From the NCBI GenBank assembly GCA_965262315.1, contig CBDHFJ010000077.1:1-30790 (forward strand): DNA of 30,790 nucleotides. Reading direction: 5' to 3'. Below, one piece after another: positions 1 to 7,634 of this stretch (the stretch's first letter is position 1; the number at the start of each line of letters is the position of its first letter). The notes under the pieces were generated by a model. It was given only the letters and a program-made list of their open reading frames with translations. It was not told the origin of the DNA and did not search any database. The DNA is from JBCCFK01 sp965262315. Lineage in GTDB: Bacteria; Actinomycetota; Acidimicrobiia; Acidimicrobiales; UBA8592. The position numbers and the translations under genes were made by a program.

Positions 1-1
1 G

Positions 2-775
2 GCCGCGGGCATCGGCAACATGGCGAAGCTCATGCAGTTCATCCCGCTGCTCGCGACCGTCGAGGACCAGATCGTCGACAAGTTCCACCACGGCGGCGGT
101 GTGCCCTACAGCGAGTACGGGAGCTTCCACCGGATCATGTCCGAAGTCAGCGGTGCCCGCTTCGACGCGGCCCTGGTCAGCCACATGCTCCCGCTGGTGC
201 CCGGCATGGTGGACGCCCTCGAGTCGGGCGCCGTGGTCGCCGACGTCGGAACCGGTTCAGGCCACGCGGTCAACGTGATGGCCAAGGCCTTTCCGAACAG
301 CTCGTTCGTCGGCTTCGACTTCAGCGAAGAGGCCATTGGTGCGGCCCGCAACGAGGCCGAGGCCTGGGAGCTCGGGAACGCCACCTTCGAGGTCCAGGAC
401 GCCGCCGAACTCGACGGCTCGTCGCAGTTCGACTTCGTGACCACGTTCGACGCCGTGCACGACCAGGCTCGACCCCGAGACATGGTCAAGGGCATCCACA
501 CGATCCTGAAGGACGACGGCTACTGGCTCTGCGCCGACATCTGCGCCTCGAGCCACGTGGGCGAGAACAAGGACCTGCCGATCGGGATCTTCGGGTACAC
601 GGTGTCGTGCATGCACTGCATGAGCGTGTCCCTGGCCTACGACGGCGAAGGCCTGGGCGCGATGTGGGGCGTGCAGAAGGCCCGCGAGATCTTCAACGAG
701 GCCGGCTTCGAGCAGATCACCGTCCGCAACATCGACATCGACCCGTCGAACAACTACTACGTCTGCCGCAAGTAG
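2..775 (+). CDS. SAM-dependent methyltransferase, Rv2258c-like (5' truncated by window edge)
   Basis: The reading frame is open from base 2, and the six residues before the first ATG (base 20) read as coding, so the gene starts outside the window. What remains is the Rossmann-type methyltransferase domain. The glycine-rich SAM-binding motif DVGTGSGH lies about residue 75 counted from that ATG, followed by GFDFSEEAI (acidic residue for the SAM ribose) and FVTTFDAVHDQ. The run of HGGGVPY, KASSH-like, SCMHCMSVSLA and GEGLGAMWG motifs matches my memory of the mycobacterial Rv2258c family, which carries an N-terminal winged-helix domain of roughly 100 residues, here lost upstream. The methyl acceptor is unknown; members are predicted small-molecule methyltransferases. 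The C-terminal half keeps three cysteines close together (DICASS, SCMHC). The gene ends with TAG, and the following 168 bases are non-coding. Confidence 0.85.
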   Translation, partial: AAGIGNMAKLMQFIPLLATVEDQIVDKFHHGGGVPYSEYGSFHRIMSEVSGARFDAALVSHMLPLVPGMVDALESGAVVADVGTGSGHAVNVMAKAFPNSSFVGFDFSEEAIGAARNEAEAWELGNATFEVQDAAELDGSSQFDFVTTFDAVHDQARPRDMVKGIHTILKDDGYWLCADICASSHVGENKDLPIGIFGYTVSCMHCMSVSLAYDGEGLGAMWGVQKAREIFNEAGFEQITVRNIDIDPSNNYYVCRK

Positions 776-817
776 CCCACCGGTTCTGGCCCTGGTGCCC
801 CAGGCCCAACGGCCTCG

Positions 818-854
818 TCCGTGTTGATTGACACGGAACCGTCATCGCCGTGTC
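818..854. repeat. Alternating GTGT/ACAC inverted repeats around a TTGACA
   Basis: TCCGTGT (818-824), GACACGG (830-836) and CCGTGTC (848-854) form two overlapping inverted repeats in the gap before the small ORF at 944. A perfect TTGACA (828-833) lies in the middle, so a regulated promoter is possible. No convincing -10 box follows at the right distance (TGTCAC at 851 is poor). The first pair could also fold as a hairpin downstream of the methyltransferase. Confidence 0.3.
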
Positions 855-943
855 ACCCCCTCTGCACATGAGCCGACTTCACTGAACCTCGGCGGAAGCA
901 GGCGACCCCGGTCGGTCGCCCACGACGACGGAGTAGGGCAGAC

Positions 944-1084
944 ATGGAAGAGGGCGGCATCTTCTCGGAGGGCATCGAGCTCCCGGAGAACGACGACGAC
1001 GGATTCGATGAGCAAGCGCTGGAGCAGGCGATCCGCGCCAACCGGCAGCGCGAGCTCGCGGCGCTCGCCCAGCTGAACAGCTGA
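944..1084 (+). CDS. Small acidic hypothetical protein (46 aa)
   Basis: A short frame starts with ATG and ends with TGA, encoding 46 residues. It begins MEEGGIFSEGIELPENDDD, which is strongly acidic, then continues as a predicted amphipathic helix rich in Glu, Gln, Ala and Arg, ending ALAQLNS. A GGAG ribosome-binding site lies at 930-933, ten bases before the ATG. A strong hairpin terminator follows at 1138-1180, so the gene looks like a complete single transcription unit. There is no signal peptide or membrane segment, and I do not recognise the family. The ribosome-binding site, the sharp compositional switch from acidic to helical, and the dedicated terminator argue that it is real. It could be a small regulatory or adaptor protein, but no function can be assigned. 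Confidence 0.6.
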   Translation: MEEGGIFSEGIELPENDDDGFDEQALEQAIRANRQRELAALAQLNS

Positions 1085-1137
1085 GCGAGCCGGGCTGAAC
1101 CGATTCGACTCGGGCAGTCGCCCGGGTTGGACGGGAC

Positions 1138-1180
1138 GAGACGGCGAGGCCGCGCGGGCCCTCGCCGTCTTCGTCGTTTT
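1138..1180 (+). terminator. Intrinsic terminator after the 46-aa gene
   Basis: GACGGCGAGG (1140-1149) and CCTCGCCGTC (1160-1169) form a perfect 10-bp stem, extended by an A-T and a G-T pair. A short GC-rich loop separates the arms, and TTCGTCGTTTT follows. It ends 21 bases before the convergent aldehyde dehydrogenase stop, so it may terminate both strands, but the U-rich side favours the plus strand. Confidence 0.8.
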
Positions 1181-1200
1181 GGAGCCGGTCGACCGCTGCC

Positions 1201-2661
1201 TCAGGCCGGCCAGTTGATGGCCTGCACCTCGCTGTACGCGTGCAAGCCCCACACGCCGCGGTCGCGCCCGACGCCCGACATCTTGAAACCGCCGAACGGG
1301 GCATACATGTGAGGGGCCACGCTGTTGAGCGCCACGTTGCCGGTCTCGAGCTTCCTGGCGATGTCGTACGCCCTGGTCGTGTTGCCCGAATAGACGTAGC
1401 TGAACAGGCCGTAGTCGCTGTCGTTCGCGAGTTCGACAGCGTGGTCGTCGCCTTCATGGGGCAGGATCACGACGACCGGCCCGAAGGCCTCCTCACGCAC
1501 CACGTGCATGTCGGGTGCGCAGTCGGCGAGCAGCGTGGGGGCGACGAAGTAGCCGTCACGTTCCGGGCGCTCGCCGCCCAGCACGACCCGACAGCCCTCG
1601 TCGATGCCGGACTGCACGAATGCCTCGACGCGGTCGCGATGTGTCTCGGTGATCACCGGACCCAGCAAGGTGGCTTCGTCGCGTGCGTCGCCCGGCTGCA
1701 TGAAACCGGCGACGCCTTCGAGCGCCTTGATGGTGTCCTCGTAGATGTCGCGGTGGCAGATGACCCTGGTCGGCGCGGTACAGATCTGGCCGGCGTGGAA
1801 GCCCCACACACTGGCGATTCCTCCCACGGCGGCGGAGACGTCGGCGTCCTCGGTCATGATCAACGCGCCCTTGCCGCCGAGCTCCATCAGCAGCCGCTTC
1901 ATCGTCTTGCCGCCCTGCTCCATGATCCTGGCGCCGACGGGCGAGCTGCCGGTGAACGAGATCATGTTGACGTCGGGCGAGTCGACCAGCGCCGCGCCGA
2001 CCTCGGGCGCTGATCCGACGAGCACGTTGACCACGCCCGGCGGGAACACCCCGTCGAGGACCTCACCCATCTTGATGATGGCCAGCGGATCCTGGGGCGC
2101 CGGCTTGATGACGACCGTGTTGCCCATCGCGAGCGCCGGCGCGATCTTGCCGGCCACGTTCACGAGCGGGAAGTTGTAGGGGGTGATGCAGGCGACGACG
2201 CCCACGGGCTGGTGGATGACGTTGCCACCGATGAGCGCAGCGGGGGCCAGCGCCGTGGCCGCCGACGGCATCGGGGCGAGCGGGACGTCCAGGTCACGGG
2301 GCTGCGAGTAGTAGCGGAATCGATCGATGAAGGCGCCCGCCACCTGCATGGTGCGGGCGACCTTGATGGTGGCGCCGGTCTCGGCCTGCACCAGATCGAC
2401 CCAGTCGCCGGAGACGGCGGCCAGGGCGTCGGCCGCCTTGGCGAGGTACTCGCACCGCTCGGCCATCGACAACGCCTTCCACGCCGGCAGGGCCGCCTTG
2501 GCGGCGGCTGCGGCCTGTCGGGCCTGCTCGACCGTGGCTTCGGGGGCCTTGCCGATGACCTGGGTGGTGTTCGGGTCGACGATCTCGTAGGTCTCGTCGG
2601 CGCGGACGGCCTCACCACCGATCCGCAGCGTCCATTCGTGATCGACGTCGATCGTGCTCAC
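1201..2661 (-). CDS. Aldehyde dehydrogenase, NAD(P)-dependent
   Basis: This is a full-length 486-residue member of the ALDH superfamily, which oxidises aldehydes to carboxylates with NAD(P)+. The oxyanion Asn is at about 163 (ITPYNFP), the cofactor-binding GS at 238-239 (FTGSSPVG), the general-base Glu at about 260 (MELGGKG) and the nucleophile Cys at about 294 (GQICTAPTRV). The frame stays open far upstream to 3015. GTG at 2661 was chosen as the start because GGGAGG sits about six bases before it and the typical N-terminus (WTLRIGGEAV) follows. Substrate cannot be read from sequence; the neighbouring amidohydrolase and thiolase suggest a catabolic route. It is divergent from the amidohydrolase across 169 bases, allowing shared control. 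Confidence 0.93.
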   Translation of the reverse strand: MSTIDVDHEWTLRIGGEAVRADETYEIVDPNTTQVIGKAPEATVEQARQAAAAAKAALPAWKALSMAERCEYLAKAADALAAVSGDWVDLVQAETGATIKVARTMQVAGAFIDRFRYYSQPRDLDVPLAPMPSAATALAPAALIGGNVIHQPVGVVACITPYNFPLVNVAGKIAPALAMGNTVVIKPAPQDPLAIIKMGEVLDGVFPPGVVNVLVGSAPEVGAALVDSPDVNMISFTGSSPVGARIMEQGGKTMKRLLMELGGKGALIMTEDADVSAAVGGIASVWGFHAGQICTAPTRVICHRDIYEDTIKALEGVAGFMQPGDARDEATLLGPVITETHRDRVEAFVQSGIDEGCRVVLGGERPERDGYFVAPTLLADCAPDMHVVREEAFGPVVVILPHEGDDHAVELANDSDYGLFSYVYSGNTTRAYDIARKLETGNVALNSVAPHMYAPFGGFKMSGVGRDRGVWGLHAYSEVQAINWPA

Positions 2662-2830
2662 GGTTCCTCCCAGTGCAGCGTCGCGCGAAGCGTACAGAAG
2701 TCGAATGCGACCTGACGGACCGTCAGTTTCTTCCCGCAATGCCGACGCTTGCCGGCCTCCCGGCGTGGTCCGCATCGCACCGAGCGCCGCTTTGCGGGAA
2801 GATGGAGCCAGGAACCACAGGGGGCTCTCA

Positions 2831-4549
2831 ATGTTCGATCTCATCATCCGCGGAGGCGACGTCGTCGACGGAACGGGCGCCGCACGCCGCAGCGCCGACG
2901 TCGGCATCACCGGCGACCGCATCACCGCCATCGCCGACCTGGCCGACAGCGACGCGGCCCAGGTCATCGACGCCACGGGCAAAGCGGTCACCCCGGGCTT
3001 CGTGGACGTCCACACCCACCTCGACGCGCAGGTCTACTGGGACACGACCCTCTCCCCCTCGCCGCTCCACGGCGTGACGACCGTCATCGGCGGCAACTGC
3101 GGCTTCACCATCGCACCCCTGTCCGACGACCCCGCCGACGGGGAGTACCTCATGCAGATGCTCTCCCGGGTGGAGGGCATGCCGCTCGAGTCGCTCCAGC
3201 AGGGGGTGCCCTGGAACTGGACCTCCACCGAGGAGTACCTGGCGTCGTTCGAGAACACGCTGTCGATCAACGCCGGCTTCAAGGTCGGCCACTCGGCGCT
3301 GCGCCGGGTCGTGATGAAGGAGGCCGCCACGGAGCGCCCCTGCACCCCCGAGGAGCTCGCGCAGATGCAGGACCTGCTGCGTGCCGGTCTGGAGGCAGGC
3401 GGCATCGGCTTCTCGTCGTCGTGGGCCCGCACCCACAACGACCCCTTCGGTCGTATGGTCCCGAGCCGCTACGCCGAGGCCGACGAGCTGATCGGTCTGT
3501 GCTCGGTGCTGGCCGACTACGAGGGGACGTCGGTCGAGTTCATCCCGATGCTCGGCCCGTTCTCGATGGAAGCCATGGAGCTGATGGCCGACATGTCGGC
3601 GGCGGCGCAGAGCCCGCTGAACTGGAACGTGATGAACGTCAACGCCCGCACCCTCGACGAGGGCAAGGCGAAGCTCGAAGCCGGCGACGTCGCCGCATCC
3701 CGCGGCGGCAAGGTCGTGGCCCTCACCGTGCCCATGACGCTGGCCCTGCACATGAACTTCGTCAGCGGCTTCCTGCTCGACACCCTTCCCGGCTGGGAGC
3801 AGTTCATCGCGATGCCGGTCGACGAGAAGAAGGCGATGTTGTCTGATCCGGCGACCCGCCGCGAGCTCAACGAGACCGCGCAGCAGGACGGGCCCACGAA
3901 GGCGATCGCCCACTGGGGCGCCAAGACCGTCCTCAACACCGACGCGCCGCAGAACCAGCAGTACATCGGCAGGACGATCTACGAGATCGCCGACGAGGTG
4001 GGCAAGAGCCCCTGGGACACGCTGGTCGATCTGGCGCTGGACGACGAGTTGGAGCTGTCCTTCGGCAACCCGCCCCCCGACGAGCCCGACGCCGACTGGG
4101 AGGCTCGCATGGAGATCTGGCGCGACCCCCGTGCGGTCGTGGGCGCCTCCGACGCCGGCGCCCACCTCGACCTGTTCCTGTCGTCGAACTACTCGACCCA
4201 CATGATCGGCCAGGTGGTCCGCCGCCGCGGCCTCATGGAGCTCGAGGAGGCCGTCAAGCTGCTCACGTCGGTGCAGGCCGACCTGTACGGCCTCACGGAC
4301 CGTGGCCGTCTCCAGGAGGGCGCGTACGCCGACGTGGTGGTGCTCGACGAGGACACGATCGACGCCAACCCGCTCACGTTCAAGCCCGATCTGCCAGCCG
4401 GAGCGACCCGGCTCTACAGCGATGCCACCGGCATCTCGAACGTGGTCTGCAACGGTCAGGAGATCGTGCGCGACGGCGACTTCACCGACGCCCGGCCCGG
4501 CACCGTCATCCGCAGCGGCCAGGACACAGTCAGCCCGGAGCTCGCGTGA
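2831..4549 (+). CDS. N-acyl-D-amino-acid deacylase-like amidohydrolase
   Basis: The 572-residue protein has the composite amidohydrolase fold of the D-aminoacylase family: an N-terminal beta sandwich (FDLIIRGGDVVDGTG), then a metal-binding TIM barrel. HTHLDAQ carries the metal histidines (61 and 63). GNCGF holds Cys about 90, the position that bridges metal in D-aminoacylases. GASDAGAHLD near the C-terminal part supplies the catalytic Asp. The C-terminal sandwich returns with GAYADVVVLD. Members hydrolyse N-acyl-D-amino acids, but many actinobacterial paralogues have unknown substrates. The start is ATG at 2831, preceded by an AGGGGG ribosome-binding site; the frame is open further upstream to 2654, but that part has no family similarity. 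It lies upstream of the thiolase on the same strand, 243 bases away, so probably a separate transcript. Confidence 0.88.
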   Translation: MFDLIIRGGDVVDGTGAARRSADVGITGDRITAIADLADSDAAQVIDATGKAVTPGFVDVHTHLDAQVYWDTTLSPSPLHGVTTVIGGNCGFTIAPLSDDPADGEYLMQMLSRVEGMPLESLQQGVPWNWTSTEEYLASFENTLSINAGFKVGHSALRRVVMKEAATERPCTPEELAQMQDLLRAGLEAGGIGFSSSWARTHNDPFGRMVPSRYAEADELIGLCSVLADYEGTSVEFIPMLGPFSMEAMELMADMSAAAQSPLNWNVMNVNARTLDEGKAKLEAGDVAASRGGKVVALTVPMTLALHMNFVSGFLLDTLPGWEQFIAMPVDEKKAMLSDPATRRELNETAQQDGPTKAIAHWGAKTVLNTDAPQNQQYIGRTIYEIADEVGKSPWDTLVDLALDDELELSFGNPPPDEPDADWEARMEIWRDPRAVVGASDAGAHLDLFLSSNYSTHMIGQVVRRRGLMELEEAVKLLTSVQADLYGLTDRGRLQEGAYADVVVLDEDTIDANPLTFKPDLPAGATRLYSDATGISNVVCNGQEIVRDGDFTDARPGTVIRSGQDTVSPELA

Positions 4550-4753
4550 GCTGATAGGCGTCGCTTCGCTCCATTTTGCCCCATCAGCTTCACGCATCAC
4601 CGTCCTCCGGACAGGGCGTTCAAACGCCACGCAGGCTTCTCCCCCGTTGACCGAATCGGCATGCGGCCGGAGCCGGGAGCGCCTATCCGCTCAGGCCCCG
4701 ACCACCATCCACAACTCCCCACTCACCAATCGGAAGTGGCGGTGACCGCGCGG

Positions 4754-4759
4754 TAGCCT
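4754..4759 (+). promoter_or_regulatory. Probable -10 element (TAGCCT) of the thiolase gene
   Basis: TAGCCT fits the actinobacterial TANNNT pattern and would start a transcript with a leader of about 27 bases containing the GAGGAG ribosome-binding site (4779-4784). No clear -35 is visible. The rest of the 4550-4792 gap shows nothing recognisable. Confidence 0.4.
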
Positions 4760-4792
4760 GGCGCGCAGTTGGCTCAACGAGGAGAACCCCCC

Positions 4793-5998
4793 ATGCCGGA
4801 CGCCGTGATCGTCGAAACCGCACGCACCCCCATCGGTCGCGCTGCCAAGGGCAGCCTGGTGGAGGCCCGCCCGGACGACATGTCCGCCTTCATCGTCAAG
4901 GACCTGCTCGGCAAGGTTCCCGGTCTGGACCCCAACGAGGTCGAGGACATCTGCTGGGGCATCGGTCAGCCCGGTGGTGAAGGTGGCTACAACATCGCCC
5001 GCGTCATCGCCGTGATGAACGAGATGAACGTGCCCGGCGTGACGGTCAACCGCTACTGCTCCTCGTCGCTGCAGACGATCCGCATGGCCGCCCACGCCAT
5101 CATGGCCGGCGAGGGTGACTGCTTCGTCGCCGGCGGTGTGGAGACTGTCAGCCGCTACGGCAACGGCGCCGCCGACACCGGCCCCCACAACGAGGCCTTC
5201 GCCGGCGCCGAGGCGCGCACCGCCGAACGCACCGCCGAAGGGGCCCCGGTCTGGGAAGAGCAGGCCGGCATGCCCGACATCTACATCGCCATGGGCCAGA
5301 CCGCCGAGAACGTACAGCAGGCCACCGGCATCTCCCGCGAGCGCCAGGACGAGTTCGGCGTGCGGTCGCAGAACCTCGCCGAGGACGCCCTCAACCGTGG
5401 CTTCTTCGAGCGTGAGATCACGCCGTACACCCTCCCCGACGGCACCGTGGTGTCCACCGACGACGGCATCCGTGCCGGCACCACGCTGGAGAAGGTGTCC
5501 ACCCTGAACCCCGTGTTCCGCCCCGACGGCACCATCACCGCCGGCAACGCCTGCCCGCTCAACGACGGCGCCGCCGCCGTGCTGGTCATGAGCGAGCAGC
5601 GGGCGAAGGACCTCGGTCTGACCCCGAAGGCCAAGATCGTCGCCAGCGGCGTGTCGGCCCTCAACCCCGAGATCATGGGCCTGGGCCCCATCGAGGCGAT
5701 CAAGCAGGCGCTTGGCCGCGCCGACATGAGCATCGGCGACATCGACATGGTCGAGATCAACGAGGCCTTCGCCGTGCAGGTCCTGGGTTCGGCCGACGAG
5801 CTCGGCATCGACATCGACAGCCAGCTCAACCTCAACGGCGGCTCGATCGCCCTGGGTCACCCCTTCGGCATGACGGGCGCCCGCATCATGACCACCCTGC
5901 TCAACGGCCTCGAAGACGCCGACAAGGAGTTCGGCCTCGAGTCCATGTGCGTCGGCGGCGGCCAAGGCATGGCCATGATTGTGCAACGCATGAGCTGA
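4793..5998 (+). CDS. Thiolase (acetyl-CoA acetyltransferase family)
   Basis: This is a complete 401-residue thiolase. The acyl-accepting Cys89 sits in NRYCSSSLQTI, His356 in GHPFGMTGAR and the second catalytic Cys386 in CVGGGQGMA, with NEAF at about 323-326. That set defines degradative and biosynthetic thiolases, which cleave 3-ketoacyl-CoA or condense two acetyl-CoA. The start is ATG 4793, eight bases after GAGGAG; an earlier in-frame ATG at 4769 precedes the ribosome-binding site and is unlikely. The protein ends MIVQRMS. The same heptapeptide-coding DNA recurs twice downstream (see the repeat at 5975-6280). Chain-length specificity cannot be told. The nearby aldehyde dehydrogenase suggests fatty-acid or side-chain catabolism, as an inference. 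Confidence 0.93.
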   Translation: MPDAVIVETARTPIGRAAKGSLVEARPDDMSAFIVKDLLGKVPGLDPNEVEDICWGIGQPGGEGGYNIARVIAVMNEMNVPGVTVNRYCSSSLQTIRMAAHAIMAGEGDCFVAGGVETVSRYGNGAADTGPHNEAFAGAEARTAERTAEGAPVWEEQAGMPDIYIAMGQTAENVQQATGISRERQDEFGVRSQNLAEDALNRGFFEREITPYTLPDGTVVSTDDGIRAGTTLEKVSTLNPVFRPDGTITAGNACPLNDGAAAVLVMSEQRAKDLGLTPKAKIVASGVSALNPEIMGLGPIEAIKQALGRADMSIGDIDMVEINEAFAVQVLGSADELGIDIDSQLNLNGGSIALGHPFGMTGARIMTTLLNGLEDADKEFGLESMCVGGGQGMAMIVQRMS

Positions 5999-6280
5999 GC
6001 TTCGCAGCCCACAGCGCACAATCCGACTTCGACGCCTTGGCCGCCCCCAACGCGGCCCGCCGATGCTCGACGTTTGCGAGCCTTCGCGAGCAAACTCGGT
6101 CAGCGAGCGTCAGCGACGGCATGATTGTGCAGCGGCTGAGCTGATCGCGCCCACAGCGCTCGACTTCCGCCAACTGGCCGCCGCCGACGCGGCCCACGCT
6201 GGCCCGACGTTGCGAGCCTTCGCGAGCAACTCGGTCAGCGAGCGCCAGCGAGCGGCATGATCGTGCAGCGGCTGAGCTGA
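5975..6280 (+). repeat. Degenerate tandem repeat derived from the thiolase 3' end (2.2 copies)
   Basis: Three starts of the same unit are visible at 5975, 6121 and 6257, giving periods of 146 and 136 bases. Each begins with a 24-base core encoding MIVQR(M/L)S plus TGA. The first core is the actual thiolase C-terminus. Units one and two share, in order, a CCCACAGCGC block, a GACTTC block, a GCCGC...ACGCGGCCC block and a GCGAGCCTTCGCGAGC block followed by CTCGGTCAGCGAGCG. The third unit is cut off after the core. No ORF spans the array convincingly. The 291-base gap between the thiolase and the next gene consists almost entirely of this array. Confidence 0.85.
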
Positions 6281-6289
6281 GGGTTTCCC

Positions 6290-7126
6290 TCAACGCTCGA
6301 TCCCGGAATCTGCGAACCAGAGGTCGGCCGCATTCGTGCGGCCGACCTCGTCGCGTTCGGGACCGTTCAGCCCGCTCAGCGCCCGACGCCCGAAGTCGAC
6401 CAACTCGCGATAGGCGCGGTCGTGGGTCTGGGCGTAGTCGCTCCCCCACACCAGTCGATCCGAGCCGGCGACCTCCACGAGTCTCGGCAGCAGCTCGTCG
6501 ACCGGCCGGCCGGCGCCGACCCAGGAGTCGAGGACGTGGGTCGTGACCTTCAGCGTGACGTTCCCCGTGACGAGGGTGTCCACCAGCTGCCCGAAGCTCT
6601 CGGAGGTCTCGTCGGCGAGGTCCGCGAACCCGCAGTGGTCGAGGACCAGCCGGTGCTCTGGATGCCTGCGGGCCGCCGTGGCCACCGCCGGCAGCTCGAC
6701 CGGGAGGACACAGACGCCCATGACGAGCTCGTGCTCGGCGGCGATGTCCCAGACGGGATCGATGGCGGGGTCATCGAGCCACGACCGCGACGGCGTTGGG
6801 ATCGAGAACAGTCGCAGACCGCTGATCCCTCGGTCGACCCAGTATCGGACCCGCTGGACGCGGTCGTCGCGCCCCATGTCGACGATCGCAACCGACGCCA
6901 GGCGATCGTCCGAAGCCGCCCCATCGCATGTGTAGGCGTTGTCGTCCCCGTACGCGCCGTGCGGCTGCACGAGAACCGCAGCATCGACATCGGCGGCCGC
7001 CATCGAGTCCACGTACGCCTCGACGTCGGGAGCGACGTCGACCCATTCGTGTCCCGGGTGGTCGTGGCGCTGGAGCGGATACCGCACCCGGTCGCCCGAG
7101 ACCACGTGCACGTGGGTGTCGATCAC
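6290..7126 (-). CDS. Amidohydrolase family TIM-barrel hydrolase
   Basis: The 278-residue protein starts with GTG and opens VIDTHVHVV, with metal-binding histidines at about 5 and 7. LDHCGFADL and WGSDYAQTH supply the later barrel His and the C-terminal catalytic Asp. Size and motif order fit the amidohydrolase-2 family (PF04909), which includes L-fuconolactonase, pyrone-dicarboxylate lactonase and decarboxylases such as ACMSD. The exact reaction is not readable; a lactonase or hydrolase is most likely. A TACCGT -10 hexamer ends six bases before the GTG and no ribosome-binding site is seen, so the message is probably leaderless. It converges on the thiolase repeat array. Confidence 0.82.
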   Translation of the reverse strand: MIDTHVHVVSGDRVRYPLQRHDHPGHEWVDVAPDVEAYVDSMAAADVDAAVLVQPHGAYGDDNAYTCDGAASDDRLASVAIVDMGRDDRVQRVRYWVDRGISGLRLFSIPTPSRSWLDDPAIDPVWDIAAEHELVMGVCVLPVELPAVATAARRHPEHRLVLDHCGFADLADETSESFGQLVDTLVTGNVTLKVTTHVLDSWVGAGRPVDELLPRLVEVAGSDRLVWGSDYAQTHDRAYRELVDFGRRALSGLNGPERDEVGRTNAADLWFADSGIER

Positions 7127-7132
7127 GGCCGG

Positions 7133-7138
7133 ACGGTA
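7133..7138 (-). promoter_or_regulatory. -10 element TACCGT, leaderless amidohydrolase transcript
   Basis: Read on the minus strand, TACCGT is followed by six bases and the GTG start at 7126. A transcription start 6-8 bases after the hexamer would fall on the start codon. There is no purine-rich ribosome-binding site in between. Confidence 0.5.
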
Positions 7139-7141
7139 CCG

Positions 7142-7177
7142 GAAAACGCAACGTGACCCGGCCGGAGCCGGGCCACG
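7142..7177 (-). terminator. Intrinsic terminator of the MT0933-type gene
   Basis: On the minus strand, an 11-bp stem (arms 7167-7177 and 7152-7162, one G-U pair) closes on a four-base loop TCCG and is followed by TTGCGTTTT. It lies 22 bases after the stop of the small gene at 7199-7390, and it overlaps the region just upstream of the amidohydrolase promoter. Confidence 0.8.
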
Positions 7178-7198
7178 TCCATCAGTACCGGAGGCGAG

Positions 7199-7390
7199 CT
7201 ACTCGTCGTCGTTGCGGAGCTTGTCGGCCATGTCGTCGACCTTGTCGAGCTGATCGGTGAACTTGCCACCGGTCTTGTCGTCGACCACATCGGTGGCCTT
7301 GTCGACGCCGTCGGCGATCTTGTCGCCGTGCTCGCCGGCCATGTCGGTGGCCTGATCCTTGACCTTCTTGAATCGGTCCATGATTCCCAT
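7199..7390 (-). CDS. MT0933/Rv0909-like small protein (antitoxin family)
   Basis: The 63-residue, charged, helical protein contains IADGVDKATDVVDDKTGGKFTDQ and further KVDDMADKL repeats, the pattern of the MT0933-like family (PF14013). Mycobacterial Rv0909 of this family is described as the antitoxin of the Rv0910 toxin. No Rv0910-like partner lies next to it here: the neighbours are a hydrolase on one side and a divergent ATPase on the other. The start is ATG 7390, with a GAGAGGA ribosome-binding site just upstream; a second in-frame ATG lies three codons in. A clean terminator follows. Calling it an antitoxin would go beyond the evidence; a stress-related small protein is an alternative. 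Confidence 0.75.
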   Translation of the reverse strand: MGIMDRFKKVKDQATDMAGEHGDKIADGVDKATDVVDDKTGGKFTDQLDKVDDMADKLRNDDE

Positions 7391-7634
7391 GGGGTTGTTC
7401 CTCTCTCTGGCCCGAAGGCCCTCGGTGCACCGGCCGGGTGGAGCCGGTGGCGCCGAACCCGCCTGTGACGGAGCTCCGTCACCTCAGGAAATCGGCTGCC
7501 TAGTTTGTACAGCGCTCGCGGGCCCTCGACAACGGGGGGACATCGGCGAGACTGCCCGCAAGCGCTTGACTACCCTCATGACGCCGCGAGCGGGGAAAAG
7601 TCGCGGCAATCTCTCGATTTCTCAGGAGCAACTC

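Noticed and set aside
2828..4630. A 600-codon minus-strand frame opposite the deacylase-like amidohydrolase
   Set aside because: Shadow frame; the plus frame carries HTH, GNCGF and GASDAGAH motifs.
4691..6019. A 442-codon minus-strand frame opposite the thiolase
   Set aside because: Shadow frame rich in Gly, His, Val and Asp; all catalytic thiolase residues are on the plus strand.
5999..6280. CRISPR array at the repeats after the thiolase
   Set aside because: Only two to three units of about 140 bases, all parts similar, with no short repeat plus unique-spacer pattern.
7566..7576. TTGACT/TACCCT upstream of the HerA-like gene as a promoter
   Set aside because: The two elements overlap instead of being separated by about 17 bases, and no matching partner box is at the right distance, so I do not call a promoter in the 7391-7634 gap.
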